A stretch of DNA of 52,633 bases from a bacterium (GCA_021809845.1 JAJZJW010000011.1:1-52633), one strand, 5' to 3'. Counted from the first letter of the stretch, positions 1 to 8,670 are shown. Translations and numbers: made by a program. Notes: a model not told the origin generated them from the sequence alone.

Positions 1-62
1 ATAAAAAATATTATGAAAAAAACATAAATTTAAGAAATATTAGAAAACCAAGGAAATAAAAT

Positions 63-85
63 AAAAAAAATGACTTTAAAAAGTC
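63..85 (-). terminator. Rho-independent terminator of the small exported-protein gene
   Basis: Read on the minus strand, the arms GACTTT and AAAGTC (plus positions 72-77 and 80-85) form a perfect 6-bp stem with a 2-base loop. A run of eight T follows (plus 63-70 are all A). It lies just after the stop codon of the minus-strand gene at 90-374. The stem is short, so efficiency is uncertain. Confidence 0.55.
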
Positions 86-89
86 GCAG

Positions 90-374
90 TTAGAGATTAA
101 ATTTTTCTATGGAAGGATTAAAGTAAAACATACCATTAGCATTATAAATATAATTTTGATAAGATGGAGAGAAAAAGGCATTAACCCCGCTTCCTATACT
201 GAAATTTATATTCGGCGTGCTAATACTAAACATGAACCCATCGGCATAGACCTTTCGCGCATTATTGCTATTAAATAAGACAAAAGAAAATAGTATAAAA
301 ACAATAGACAAGTATAAGAAAAAATTTTTTTTAAAGTATGAATGCAACATTTTTAAAATTTTATCTTCCTCCAT
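90..374 (-). CDS. Small exported protein of unknown function
   Basis: A 94-residue frame. A basic N-terminus is followed by a hydrophobic stretch (about residues 18-35) and a signal-peptidase-like site ending KVYA before DGF near residue 45, so the mature part would be about 50 residues. That part is rich in Ser, Asn, Phe and Tyr (ISTPN, FSIGSG, FFSPSYQ), which suits an exported or surface polypeptide. I recognise no family. Support comes from the signal peptide and a terminator directly downstream. The start is uncertain: there is no clear Shine-Dalgarno site before the first ATG, and a second ATG at codon 9 is possible. Confidence 0.45.
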   Translation of the reverse strand: MEEDKILKMLHSYFKKNFFLYLSIVFILFSFVLFNSNNARKVYADGFMFSISTPNINFSIGSGVNAFFSPSYQNYIYNANGMFYFNPSIEKFNL

Positions 375-816
375 TTCTTAAAATCGATAAAATCAATTAA
401 GATGATTTTTATATATTTAATAATTTAATAATGGTTAATTTAAATAACAATTGATTATTTTTAAAACCATTATAAGTTTCGATTAAATTAATTGTTATTT
501 GCAAGCATAACGATAAAAAAACACCTCTTATATCAAACTATATCATAATAAGTTAAAAAGTCAATCATCACACTGAAAAACTCGCTTTTTTACTCATTAA
601 TTATATTATTTAAACAATGGTCTAACTAACTTAAAAGCCGGTCATTGTCTTTAATTTAAACAATAAATTGCTAATGAAAATCAGTAAGTTATATAATTGT
701 GTGTGAGGTAACAAGCATAAAGATAATAAAATTTTAAAAAAATGGTAAATTGTGTTATAATACAAATATAATAAATAAAAAAAAATTACTTATCAATATT
801 ATTAACAAATTACGAT
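375..816. other. Intergenic region between divergent genes
   Basis: This 442-bp AT-rich spacer separates the minus-strand exported-protein gene from the plus-strand DUF3426 gene. I see no open frame. The only clear signal is an extended -10 promoter for the rightward gene at 753-761. The segment at about 600-660 has two near-inverted stretches (taaacaatgg and taaacaataaattgc), which I do not interpret. Confidence 0.5.
753..761 (+). promoter_or_regulatory. Extended -10 promoter for the DUF3426 gene
   Basis: TGTTATAAT is a perfect extended -10 element: TG, one base, then consensus TATAAT at 756-761. The region 17 bp upstream (around 733-738) is only T/A-rich, with no good -35, as expected for an extended -10 promoter. 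Transcription would start near 768, giving a leader of about 50 bases before the ATG at 817. Confidence 0.5.
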
Positions 817-1503
817 ATGGAACGTTGGACTCTGGGCGACGATAGCTCTTCGGATATTAATAAAAATAAAAAAAAAGACGATAAAGAGAGCGATTTTATA
901 TTAGACGGTTTCGGCGAGAACATTAATAAACAAAATAACGGAATGGGACAATCTGCAGTTCCGAAGGACAATAAATCCCGAAAAAAAAACTATAACAGCA
1001 ACAAAGGAACAAAAAACTCATCAGCTAAAAAAATATTGTTCGGTTTTTTATTTATAGCGGCAATTATTTCCATATATTATATTTTTAAAACATTTTACCC
1101 AAACAATAATATACATATAAAAATTTTTAATTTGAAAACTAAACTTTATAGGTCTAAAATATTGCCTGAAAATAATTTATTAATAACCGGATTTTTATCA
1201 AATAATAACAAGTTTCCGATAGGATTTGTAAAATTAAAATGCAAACTTTACAGCTCTAAAAATATAACATTAGCAGTAAAATATATATATGCTGGAAATC
1301 TCATAGATATAAACAAATTGGAAACCATGTCTAATGTTTCCATCAATAAAGCACTTCAGAATAAAAACGGAAAAAATATGTCGGATTTAGAAATATTGCC
1401 GCAACACCCTATAAAATTTATGGTTGTTTTTCTTAATGTCCCTACTAGTACTAAAAATTTCTCAATAACCGTCAGCCATTTTTACGCTATTAAGAAGAAA
1501 TAA
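817..1503 (+). CDS. DUF3426-type single-pass membrane protein
   Basis: 228 residues. The N-terminal 70 residues are charged, low complexity and probably cytoplasmic (KNKKKDDKES, many Asn/Lys). One transmembrane helix follows at about 75-92 (ILFGFLFIAAIISIYYIF), then a roughly 125-residue C-terminal domain outside the membrane. That domain shows the DUF3426 pattern: ITGFLSNNN, then PIGFVKLKCKLYSS, YAGNLID, and a closing PIKFMVVFLNVP. In the family such domains usually follow an N-terminal zinc ribbon, which is absent here. Function is unknown. It is transcribed alone from the extended -10 promoter at 753-761. No Shine-Dalgarno sequence precedes the ATG. Confidence 0.7.
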   Translation: MERWTLGDDSSSDINKNKKKDDKESDFILDGFGENINKQNNGMGQSAVPKDNKSRKKNYNSNKGTKNSSAKKILFGFLFIAAIISIYYIFKTFYPNNNIHIKIFNLKTKLYRSKILPENNLLITGFLSNNNKFPIGFVKLKCKLYSSKNITLAVKYIYAGNLIDINKLETMSNVSINKALQNKNGKNMSDLEILPQHPIKFMVVFLNVPTSTKNFSITVSHFYAIKKK

Positions 1504-1639
1504 TACGTAAAAACAAAATAAGATAAGCCCCGCTTCCGTCCTTTTACTAAGCATATTTACGCTTATTTTATAAATCAAAAAACATAAAACATAAAACATA
1601 AAAAGACTAAGTGCCAGGGTTAATTAACGAAGTAAAATT

Positions 1640-1921
1640 TTACGCTTTTTTAACTTTTACGCTTCGTTTAGCTGAAATTTTTTTTGAAACTGTTCTTTTA
1701 GTTGTTTTTTGAGGACTATTCGTTATCTTTTTAACTGCCTGATGCTTCTTGGCAGGCTCAGATGGTGTCACATCTATCTCATCCTGTCCTGATGCACTTC
1801 TTTTAAAATTTTTTATTGCTTTTCCTATACCACTTCCTAATTCAGGTAATTTGCCTACTCCAAACACTAAAACCACAACTAATAACAGTACAAAAATGAC
1901 TACAGGAGAAAAACCAAACAT
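1640..1921 (-). CDS. tatA: Twin-arginine translocase subunit TatA/E
   Basis: 93 residues. One N-terminal membrane helix (about 4-20), the hinge Phe-Gly (FGVGKLPELG at about 20-29) and the amphipathic helix GIGKAIKNFKRS that defines TatA/E. The C-terminal tail (40-93) is Lys/Ser/Thr-rich and variable, as is usual. TatA oligomerises in the inner membrane to form the path for folded, twin-arginine-tagged proteins. GGAGG sits about 8 bases before the ATG. No tatB or tatC is nearby, so the partners must lie elsewhere, or this is a minimal TatAC system. Confidence 0.92.
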   Translation of the reverse strand: MFGFSPVVIFVLLLVVVLVFGVGKLPELGSGIGKAIKNFKRSASGQDEIDVTPSEPAKKHQAVKKITNSPQKTTKRTVSKKISAKRSVKVKKA

Positions 1922-2126
1922 TTTTTTATACCTCCATATCTATAAAATAATAATAATAATAATAAATAAAAAATAACAATCTATTTTATCGTCATGTCTT
2001 TAACTGCAACATACGCCCGAAGTCATGTGCTCTAATCATAATTGGGTTTCTCTCAAGCCCCCCTCACCCGTATTTATTAGTGTGGTTATGACCATTTAAA
2101 CCAAAGATATTATGATAACTATAAGC

Positions 2127-2216
2127 TGGCGGAGAGGGAGGGATTCGAACCCTCGATAGACTCACATCTATACATGATTTCCAATCATGCTCCTTCGGCC
2201 TCTCGGACACCTCTCC
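2127..2216 (-). tRNA. tRNA-Ser(GGA)
   Basis: On the minus strand the acceptor arms GGAGAGG and CCTCTCC pair 7/7, followed by discriminator G and an encoded CCA (plus 2127-2129). The T-loop reads GGTTCGAATCC. The anticodon stem CATGAT/ATCATG holds the loop TGGAA, with anticodon GGA. A long variable arm is present, as expected for class II tRNA-Ser. Confidence 0.95.
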
Positions 2217-2602
2217 TTGAAAAAAAAATTCTTTACAGTAGAGCTATTATAATATTTTATTAATATCGAACAACAATCTTTTTAGCAAATGCCTGTACTT
2301 ATCAGCAGTGTCTGTCTTAATATTTAGTAATATCTGTCTTATAATTTTACAATACTCCACTCGCAAAATCAGTAAGTGATGAATATTATCGTTATTATAA
2401 ATATACCACAAATTGCAATTATAAAATACAGCATTTTTTTTACTTACTGCTTAACATTTATTTATTGCAACGATTATAGATTAACATTTATTAATAATCG
2501 ATTTCAAGTTTATTTTTGTTTATTTTTGCATTAAATTTTTTGTTAAGTTTTTAGCTCGCTCGTGTGTAATTATCCCTTTATTAATATTTATTAAAATTCT
2601 TA
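2217..2602. other. AT-rich spacer without recognised genes
   Basis: 386 bp between tRNA-Ser and the promoter module before rfaE2. There is no open frame above about 40 codons that I would defend. It contains two near-identical phrases, 'ttaacattta tt', at about 2451 and 2481. Nothing else stands out. Confidence 0.4.
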
Positions 2603-2631
2603 TTGACATTATTCATATTAATTGTTAGATT
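2603..2631 (+). promoter_or_regulatory. Strong sigma-70 promoter, -35 TTGACA with extended -10
   Basis: TTGACA at 2603-2608 is a perfect -35. After 17 bp comes TAGATT at 2626-2631, preceded by TG plus one base (2623-2625), so the -10 is extended. The predicted start is near 2638, only about 23 bases ahead of a perfect terminator hairpin, so the primary product would be a short RNA or an attenuated leader of rfaE2. Confidence 0.6.
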
Positions 2632-2637
2632 AAAACT

Positions 2638-2710
2638 ATGTATTCTTTTTCTCCATTTTCCCCGCATTATTAAATAAATTGTTTTATTTAATAATGCGGG
2701 TTTCTTTTTT
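2638..2710 (+). ncRNA. Candidate short RNA or attenuated leader upstream of rfaE2
   Basis: This is the interval between the predicted start of the 2603-2631 promoter and the end of the T-run at 2710, about 70 bases. The first 23 bases are pyrimidine-rich and unstructured (tattctttttctcc). The rest is the 18-bp hairpin. It could be a small regulatory RNA, a decoy, or an rfaE2 leader with constitutive attenuation. I see no ligand-binding fold. Confidence 0.35.
2661..2710 (+). terminator. Perfect 18-bp Rho-independent terminator
   Basis: The arms at 2661-2678 and 2683-2700 are fully complementary (start CCCGCATTAT, end ATAATGCGGG) around a 4-base loop. TTTCTTTTTT follows. It works in the plus direction only; the minus side has no T-run. 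No plus-strand gene ends just before it. Confidence 0.85.
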
Positions 2711-2793
2711 GAATTGTTAGCAGCCAGAGTTATATTATATTAATAGTTTTTTTATATTTATTTCAATCTTTTTTGCGGTAATAAATTCCGATA

Positions 2794-3273
2794 ATGGATA
2801 AAATTATTTATAATACAGAGGTCTTGACTAAATTGGTTGCCGAACTGAAAAATAAATCAAGGAAAATAGTTTTTACCAACGGCTGTTTTGATATTATTCA
2901 TGCCGGGCATGTCGCGTATCTCAATAAAGCAAAACAATTAGGCGATATTTTAATAGTAGGTCTAAATAGCGATTCTTCTGTCAAGAAGCTCAAAGGAAAT
3001 AATAGACCTATAGTTACTGAAGATGACAGAGCATATATCATTTCAAACTTAAAATCGGTTGATTTTGTCGTCATTTTCAGCGATGACACACCATACAATT
3101 TAATTGGCAAAATAAAACCGGATTACCTGGTAAAGGGCTCCGACTACAAAGAACAAGAAGTAGCAGGGTCAGATATAGTCAAATCGTGTGGAGGACAAGT
3201 AGTTCTTGTAGATTATGTTAATGGAAAATCTACTACTAATATAATTAAGAAGATAAAAAATGTGAGCCTCTAA
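2794..3273 (+). CDS. rfaE2: D-glycero-beta-D-manno-heptose 1-phosphate adenylyltransferase
   Basis: 159 residues, the usual length for a stand-alone RfaE domain II (the C-terminal half of HldE). Nucleotidyltransferase signatures are FTNGCFDIIHAGHVAYL (residues 27-43, with the HxGH-type motif HAGH), VGLNSDSSVKKLKG (the substrate loop) and VKGSDYKEQ near residue 113. It activates heptose-1-phosphate with ATP to give ADP-heptose for the LPS inner core, in the cytoplasm. Transcription may depend on read-through of the strong terminator at 2661-2710 or on a weak promoter nearer the gene. No Shine-Dalgarno site precedes the ATG. Its last codons form one copy of a 26-bp direct repeat. Confidence 0.92.
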   Translation: MDKIIYNTEVLTKLVAELKNKSRKIVFTNGCFDIIHAGHVAYLNKAKQLGDILIVGLNSDSSVKKLKGNNRPIVTEDDRAYIISNLKSVDFVVIFSDDTPYNLIGKIKPDYLVKGSDYKEQEVAGSDIVKSCGGQVVLVDYVNGKSTTNIIKKIKNVSL

Positions 3274-3339
3274 TAAAAAGACCGTTTCGGATATTTATTA
3301 TTGCGATAATAGAAATATAATTAAGAAGATAAAAAATGT
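3238..3339. repeat. 26-bp direct repeat at the ends of two convergent genes
   Basis: The same 26 bases (starting AATATAATTAAG, ending AAAAAATGT) occur at 3238-3263, inside the rfaE2 3' end, and at 3314-3339, reaching the stop codon of the convergent membrane-protein gene. The copies are perfect and offset by 76 bp. This looks like a local duplication of the rfaE2 tail. Confidence 0.9.
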
Positions 3340-3971
3340 TATCCTCCAGGCGTGATTATTTTAATTATAAAAGTTATCATAATTAAAGATATAAAGATGT
3401 AGGGAAGCAATACTACAATAATTGATTTTGCAGTAGAGATATCATCAGTTTTTTTAATGCCTATCGCCGTAAGAGCAAAAAACCATGATAAAATTATATT
3501 ATAACCGAATATCGGCATTATCGAAAAAATATTAACACCCGCCGTATAGCATATTATCCTGAACGTATATCTAAAATGTTTTTTGCCGCCAAACAGAAGA
3601 ATAAAACCATGCAAAATAATACTTAATAGCAATAAGAATAAGCTATATAAAATCCCAAAAAATATTAATAATATTAGAATTCCAAATATTATAAATAAAG
3701 TAACAGCATCTTTATTGGCAAACAATAATGGAATTTTTGGCAAAAATGAATAATTTGAATAGAAACCAATTTTAAAGAAAAATATTTCCCAAAAAAAAGA
3801 GAACATAAGATTAATGTATCCAAAAATTATCGCGTAAAAATATGGGTGCAGCACATTATCGCTTGATGTTATCTCTCCAAAAAAAATTTCAGGAGAAAAA
3901 AGAGATTTTCTCCAAGTAAGAAAAAATGCCTTCAGAAATCCTTTTTCTTTGATTTTATCAAAATCTATCAT
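3339..3971 (-). CDS. Yip1-family integral membrane protein
   Basis: 210 residues with five or six hydrophobic segments (about 43-70, 90-125, 140-165 and 180-205). The Yip1-type core is visible: FRYTFRIICYTAGVNIFSIMPIFGYNI around residues 133-160, i.e. the F-T-R-x-x-CYxxG ... IPxxG pattern common to bacterial Yip1 proteins. The first 30 residues resemble the 'FxKAFxLTWRKSLFSPExFF' lead-in seen in delta-proteobacterial members. The function is not established; the protein sits in the inner membrane. It converges on rfaE2, and the spacer holds the 26-bp repeat. The ATG at 3971 has no strong Shine-Dalgarno site. Confidence 0.75.
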   Translation of the reverse strand: MIDFDKIKEKGFLKAFFLTWRKSLFSPEIFFGEITSSDNVLHPYFYAIIFGYINLMFSFFWEIFFFKIGFYSNYSFLPKIPLLFANKDAVTLFIIFGILILLIFFGILYSLFLLLLSIILHGFILLFGGKKHFRYTFRIICYTAGVNIFSIMPIFGYNIILSWFFALTAIGIKKTDDISTAKSIIVVLLPYIFISLIMITFIIKIITPGG

Positions 3972-4055
3972 TAATTTTTCCTTATATTATATTTATTATT
4001 CCGACAAAATTATCTTACTTATACTCTTATAAGCCGAGTGATTAACTTTGAGCGG

Positions 4056-5705
4056 TTAAATGTTTTCTTTAATTAATTTATAATTAATGCTGTCTGCTAA
4101 AGCCTGATAGCTTGCCTCAATAATATTTTCAGATACCCCTATAGTAGTCCATTTTGAAGTTTTATCGGAAGATTCTATGAGTACCCTTACAAAAGACCCC
4201 GTTCCAGATTTCATGTTACGACCGTTTATCACCCTAACTTTAAAATCTGACAGCTTCATTTCATTTAGCACGGGATAAAATTTTAATAAAGATTTTCTCA
4301 AAGCATTATCTAAAGCATTGACCGGACCATTTCCAATAGCAGCGGTATGCTCAATTTTGCCGTTAATATAAAGCGTAACAGCCGCTTCGCTTGAGATACT
4401 ATAGTTATTTTCGTTATATTCGGCAGCGTTTTCTAATACATTCTTCTCCATTACAACCCTGAATGATATTAGTTTAAAATAATTACTATATTTTTCAGAA
4501 GAGTATTTATTGAGAAGCATCTTAAATGAACCGTCGGCACTTTCAAAATTAAATCCGTTATCTTCCATTTCTTTAATTTTATTAAGTAATGCTTTTGACT
4601 GTTCTTCATCAAAACGGCTTAAATCAAAACCTAGTTCTTTTGCTTTAGCCTCAATATTTCCCTTTCCGGAAAGGTCAGATATTAAAAATCTGCGGGCATT
4701 GCCCACCGAGAAAGGATCGATATGCTCATAAGACGAGGGATTTTTAAGAACTGCATTTGCATGAATTCCAGCTTTATGAGCAAATGCACTTTCGCCGACA
4801 TAAGGTTTATTTTTAACAGGGATATTATTAGATATTTCATCTATAAGACGGGATACTTTTGTTAAATCTTTTAATTTATTTTTAGGAATACAATTTAAAC
4901 TTAATTTTAATTCAAGATTGGGTATTATAGACGATAAATTTGCATTTCCTGTCCTTTCTCCATAACCGTTTATTGTTCCCTGCACATGATTAACACCGCA
5001 TAACACTGCCGAAATAGTATTGGCAACAGCACAATCAGTGTCATTATGCGCATGAATTCCTAATCTATTAACATTAATATTATAAAAATCGGATAGTTTG
5101 TTAATTATATTTAAAATTTCATGTGGTAACGTGCCCCCGTTAGTATCACAAAGCACAACCTTTTCTGCGCCTGCAGACAATGCTGAATGAATAGTTTTTA
5201 CTGAATATTCTTCGTTATTTTTAAAACCGTCAAAAAAATGTTCTGCATCAAAAAAAACAATTTTTCCGCTTTGCTTTAAAAAATCTATGGAATCAGCAAT
5301 TAATTCTAAATTTTCTTCGCATGAAGCTTTCAAAATTTCTTTAACATGCAAATCCCATGATTTTCCAAAAATAGTGATATATTTAATATCTAAATCGGAT
5401 AATGTTAGAAGACCAACATCAGAAGACGCCTTGCAATTTTTCTTTTTAGTACTGCCGAAAGCGGTTATTATAGAATTTATATATTTTTTCTTTGACGATA
5501 ATGCAAAAAATTTATTATCTTTTTGGTTTGATAAAGGATAGCCGCCCTCTATAAATTTAACACCAAGTTCATCTAGGATATCCGCTATCATTAATTTATC
5601 ATCTAGAGAAAGTGAAAAACCTTCGCCCTGTGTCCCATCTCTCAAAGTCGTATCATATATTTCGATATTTTTATTAACACAATTATTTTCCAAGATTTTT
5701 TCCAA
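4056..5705 (-). CDS. cimA: (R)-citramalate synthase
   Basis: 549 residues, the length of the LeuA-like CimA class. It condenses pyruvate with acetyl-CoA to (R)-citramalate, the first step of a threonine-independent route to isoleucine. The HMGL-like TIM barrel starts YDTTLRDGTQGEGFSLS (17-33; the R-D pair binds metal), continues with HAHNDTDCAVANT (metal-binding HxH) and ends with NGYGERTGNANL. The C-terminal regulatory domain carries GNGPVNALDNALRKSL (about 455-470) and GTGSFVRVLIES. The reading frame opens with TTG at 5705 and no ATG lies near, so the start is TTG (or a second TTG four codons later). Isopropylmalate synthase is less likely because the 'NGYGERTGNANL' barrel is typical of CimA. 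Confidence 0.9.
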   Translation of the reverse strand: MEKILENNCVNKNIEIYDTTLRDGTQGEGFSLSLDDKLMIADILDELGVKFIEGGYPLSNQKDNKFFALSSKKKYINSIITAFGSTKKKNCKASSDVGLLTLSDLDIKYITIFGKSWDLHVKEILKASCEENLELIADSIDFLKQSGKIVFFDAEHFFDGFKNNEEYSVKTIHSALSAGAEKVVLCDTNGGTLPHEILNIINKLSDFYNINVNRLGIHAHNDTDCAVANTISAVLCGVNHVQGTINGYGERTGNANLSSIIPNLELKLSLNCIPKNKLKDLTKVSRLIDEISNNIPVKNKPYVGESAFAHKAGIHANAVLKNPSSYEHIDPFSVGNARRFLISDLSGKGNIEAKAKELGFDLSRFDEEQSKALLNKIKEMEDNGFNFESADGSFKMLLNKYSSEKYSNYFKLISFRVVMEKNVLENAAEYNENNYSISSEAAVTLYINGKIEHTAAIGNGPVNALDNALRKSLLKFYPVLNEMKLSDFKVRVINGRNMKSGTGSFVRVLIESSDKTSKWTTIGVSENIIEASYQALADSINYKLIKENI

Positions 5706-5824
5706 GTTATTAGAGTTATTAATTATATACTATTATTTGTGAAATTTATTTATATAATTTATTATTTTATTTATTATTTAATTTATGATTTATTACTTGT
5801 TCTTTTATGAAATTTATTTATTAT

Positions 5825-7057
5825 TTATAATTTATTACTTATTCCAAGGTTAAAAGTTTCGTGTAATATCCTCGTTGCGAGTTCTGCATATTTTAATTCT
5901 ACTATACATGATATTTTTATTTCAGAAGTAGAAATCATCATTATATTAATATTTTCTTTAGAAAGAGCGGAAAACATAGTAGATGCTGTTCCGTAATGAT
6001 TTCTCATTCCAACGCCTATAACAGATATTTTAGCTATTTTATCATCCGATAATACTTCTTTTGCATTAAGTTTTTTAGCCATATTCTGAGTAATTTCCAA
6101 TGCTTTTTTAAGGTCTTTTTTAGTAACGGTAAATGTTAAATCCGTTAATCCTTCAACTGAAATATTCTGAATTATCATATCGACTACTAAACCTGCATCG
6201 GCAATGCTGGAGAATATAGCCGCTGCAATTCCGGGTTTATCAGGAATACCTCTGATAGATAACTTTGCTTCATCTTTATCGCAAGCAACACTTGAAACCT
6301 GCAATTCTTCCATACGAACTCCTTTACTTGAAAATTTAATTTGCGTCCCCGGTCCTTCAACAAAGGTAGATTTTACAAATAGATTAACTTTATATTTCAT
6401 TGCAAACTCAACCGAACGAATTTGCAAAACTTTTGCGCCTAAGCTGGACATTTCAATCATCTCATCAAAATAAATCACATCTAACCTTCTTGCTTCCGGA
6501 ACAATAGAAGGGTCTGAAGTATAAACGCCTTCCACGTCTGTAAAAATATCGCATCTTTCCGCATTTAAAGCAGCTGCAATAGCAACTGCCGTGGTATCTG
6601 AACCGCCTCTTCCAAGGGTTGTAATGCATCCGCAATCATCAATCCCTTGAAAACCTGCGACTACAACTATCTTATTATTTTCTAATTGTTTTTTTATATT
6701 TTCGGCATCAATAGAAAAAATTCGTGCATTACCGTAAGTCCCGTCAGTCTTAATTTTGACTTGATGCGCAAGCATGGGAACAGCCTTATACCCTTCGTTA
6801 TTTAAGGCTATTGACAACAATCCTGCGCTAACCTGCTCTCCTGTGGAGATTATCATATCGGTCGCTAAATTATTATGCGTTCCGCCAATTTCAAGAGCAA
6901 GATTCAACAGCCTGTTTGTTTCGCCGCTCATCGCACTGACCACTACAACAACGTCATTATTATTATTTTTCTCACTTATTACGCGAGACGCAACATGCCT
7001 TATCCGTTCTACGTTTCCCATTGAAGTTCCGCCGAATTTTTGCACTATAAGGGACAT
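5825..7057 (-). CDS. lysC: Aspartate kinase
   Basis: 410 residues. Catalyses ATP-dependent phosphorylation of aspartate, the entry to lysine, threonine and methionine synthesis. The kinase domain begins VQKFGGTSMGNVERI (KFGGTS nucleotide/substrate loop) and holds TLGRGGSDTTAVAIA (about 152-166) and the DVEGVYTSDPSIVP substrate region. Two ACT domains follow (about 265-335 and 345-410; GVGMRNHYGTAS), the allosteric amino-acid sensors. The ATG at 7057 is chosen over the in-frame TTG two codons earlier because AGAGG lies 7 bases before it. lpd is upstream; the 78-bp spacer carries the inverted-repeat element at 7083-7128. Confidence 0.95.
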   Translation of the reverse strand: MSLIVQKFGGTSMGNVERIRHVASRVISEKNNNNDVVVVVSAMSGETNRLLNLALEIGGTHNNLATDMIISTGEQVSAGLLSIALNNEGYKAVPMLAHQVKIKTDGTYGNARIFSIDAENIKKQLENNKIVVVAGFQGIDDCGCITTLGRGGSDTTAVAIAAALNAERCDIFTDVEGVYTSDPSIVPEARRLDVIYFDEMIEMSSLGAKVLQIRSVEFAMKYKVNLFVKSTFVEGPGTQIKFSSKGVRMEELQVSSVACDKDEAKLSIRGIPDKPGIAAAIFSSIADAGLVVDMIIQNISVEGLTDLTFTVTKKDLKKALEITQNMAKKLNAKEVLSDDKIAKISVIGVGMRNHYGTASTMFSALSKENINIMMISTSEIKISCIVELKYAELATRILHETFNLGISNKL

Positions 7058-7082
7058 AAACAAACCTCTTATTTTTTAACTT

Positions 7083-7128
7083 TTCCGCCAAGAAGTCCCC
7101 TTTTGTAAGATAGGGGATGTAAGGCGGG
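7083..7128 (-). repeat. GC-rich nested-hairpin repeat between lpd and lysC
   Basis: Outer arms CCGCC (7085-7089) and GGCGG (7123-7127) enclose inner arms CCCC and GGGG. The 27-base core (7093-7119, minus strand) matches plus 31199-31225, the 3' end of the HEARO-like element, at 24 of 27 positions. There is no T-run on either side, so it is not a terminator. Probably a small mobile or MITE-like repeat. Confidence 0.6.
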
Positions 7129-7135
7129 AATATTG

Positions 7136-8566
7136 TTATTTTTTAAACATTCTAGGATTATATTTATGAATAGCTTCTCCTATTGAATCCAACACGGCCT
7201 CCGGGACTATCTCCGATAAAGTCGGATGAGAATGGATAATAAATTCCGTATCAGTTATGGTTCCGTTAAAATGCATTATAGCGGTAATTTCAGCTATCAA
7301 TTCCGGCATATCAGCCCCGATTCCTGTAGCACCTATAATCCTGCCCGTTTCTTCTTCCGTTAAAACCTTCAGAAACCCTTCTTTTTCTTCCATAGCAAGA
7401 GCAATTCCGTTAGCTGCATAAGAAAAACGTCCGACCCTATACTTTATATTTTCTGAGCCTTTATCGCCTTCTTTCATTCCTACCGTGCCGATAGGCGGAC
7501 TAACATAAATAGACCATGGCAGCGCGGAATAGTTTTTTTTAATTTTTCTTCCGGCAATATTTTCAGAAGCTATAACCCCGTCGTAAGATGCTTTATGTGC
7601 CAGCATGGGACCGTCTATAACATCACCGCAGGCATAAATGCCTGGAATATTCGTCTCATTGTGCGCATCGGTTTTTATTTTACCTTTGGCATCTAATTCT
7701 ACGCCTATTTCTTTTAAACCTAAACTGCCGGTATTTAATGTTCTTCCTATAGAAACTAATACTTTTTCCGCTTCAATATTTTCGCCGGTTTTTAATGAAA
7801 CAACGGCTCCCCTGCCGCCGACTGATATATCGGCAACTTCAACGGAAGTTTTTATTTCAATATTCTTTGATGTTAGTATTTTATGTGTAAATTTAGAAAT
7901 TTCTTTATCTTCTGTGCTTAAAATGGACGGCAACAGTTCAATCATAATAACTTTAGAATGAAATTCGTTAAAAATATTTGCAAATTCGCACCCTATAACG
8001 CCTGCTCCAATAATAGCAATATCTTTAGGCACAGATTTTATATTTAATATCTCATCGGACGTTATAATATTAGCGTGGTCAATGTTAAATGCAGGAATCA
8101 TTGCAGGGGATGAGCCTGTTGCAATGATAATATTGGAAGCCGATATTTCTATTTCGCTTTGAGCGTTATTTTCTTTAATTTTAATTACTGCGTCAATATT
8201 TTTTTTTTTAACAGGAGCCGATACTATAAAAGCAGTTCCGTTAAAAACGCTGACATTTCTGGCTTTAAGGAGTTTACCAACCCCTCCGACTAATGTAGAA
8301 ACAACTTCATCTTTATAATTTATAATATCTTCATAATTATAATTGTACTGAACAATATGAAAACCATTCATACCGGATTTTAAACTGCTTAAAAATTTAG
8401 CTTTTGAATATAATACCTTAGTAGGTATACACCCTCTGTTTAAACATGTTCCGCCGAGCTTATCTTTTTCAATTATAGCAACTTTCATACCATTAAGAGC
8501 CGATTTTAATGCTGCGACATAGCCTGCAGGTCCTCCGCCTATAACACAAATATCAAAATTGTCCAT
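7136..8566 (-). CDS. lpdA: Dihydrolipoamide dehydrogenase (E3)
   Basis: 476 residues, standard E3 length. It reoxidises protein-bound dihydrolipoamide with NAD+. Features in order: FAD-binding GGGPAG (10-15), redox-active disulfide GGTCLNRGCIPTK (38-50), NAD-binding IGAGVIGCEFAN (about 181-192), the second FAD site YACGDVIDGPMLAH (about 310-323) and the dimer-interface HSHPTLSEIVPEA with the catalytic His/Glu pair (about 443-455). No E1/E2 genes are near. Because the window also encodes lipoylated LbpA proteins and lipoate assembly enzymes, it could serve them as well as the oxo-acid dehydrogenases or glycine cleavage. That link is inference. Confidence 0.95.
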   Translation of the reverse strand: MDNFDICVIGGGPAGYVAALKSALNGMKVAIIEKDKLGGTCLNRGCIPTKVLYSKAKFLSSLKSGMNGFHIVQYNYNYEDIINYKDEVVSTLVGGVGKLLKARNVSVFNGTAFIVSAPVKKKNIDAVIKIKENNAQSEIEISASNIIIATGSSPAMIPAFNIDHANIITSDEILNIKSVPKDIAIIGAGVIGCEFANIFNEFHSKVIMIELLPSILSTEDKEISKFTHKILTSKNIEIKTSVEVADISVGGRGAVVSLKTGENIEAEKVLVSIGRTLNTGSLGLKEIGVELDAKGKIKTDAHNETNIPGIYACGDVIDGPMLAHKASYDGVIASENIAGRKIKKNYSALPWSIYVSPPIGTVGMKEGDKGSENIKYRVGRFSYAANGIALAMEEKEGFLKVLTEEETGRIIGATGIGADMPELIAEITAIMHFNGTITDTEFIIHSHPTLSEIVPEAVLDSIGEAIHKYNPRMFKK

Positions 8567-8569
8567 ATT

Positions 8570-8670
8570 AATATTTCCTTTATTTATTTGTTGTTATTTA
8601 TTATTATTTGTTATTACTTGTTATTATTTATTATTATTTATTATTATTTATTATTATTTATTATTATTTT
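8570..8670. repeat. TTATTA-type microsatellite
   Basis: About 100 bp of near-uniform TTATTATTT units spans the lpd-tsaE spacer and runs into the tsaE 3' end, where it encodes the Ile/Asn/Lys tail (KIIINNNK). Length variation would alter only the TsaE C-terminus. Confidence 0.8.

Noticed and set aside
7083-7128. Lysine riboswitch or terminator ahead of lysC
   Set aside because: The spacer is only 78 bp, shows one nested hairpin, no T-run and no lysine-riboswitch core.
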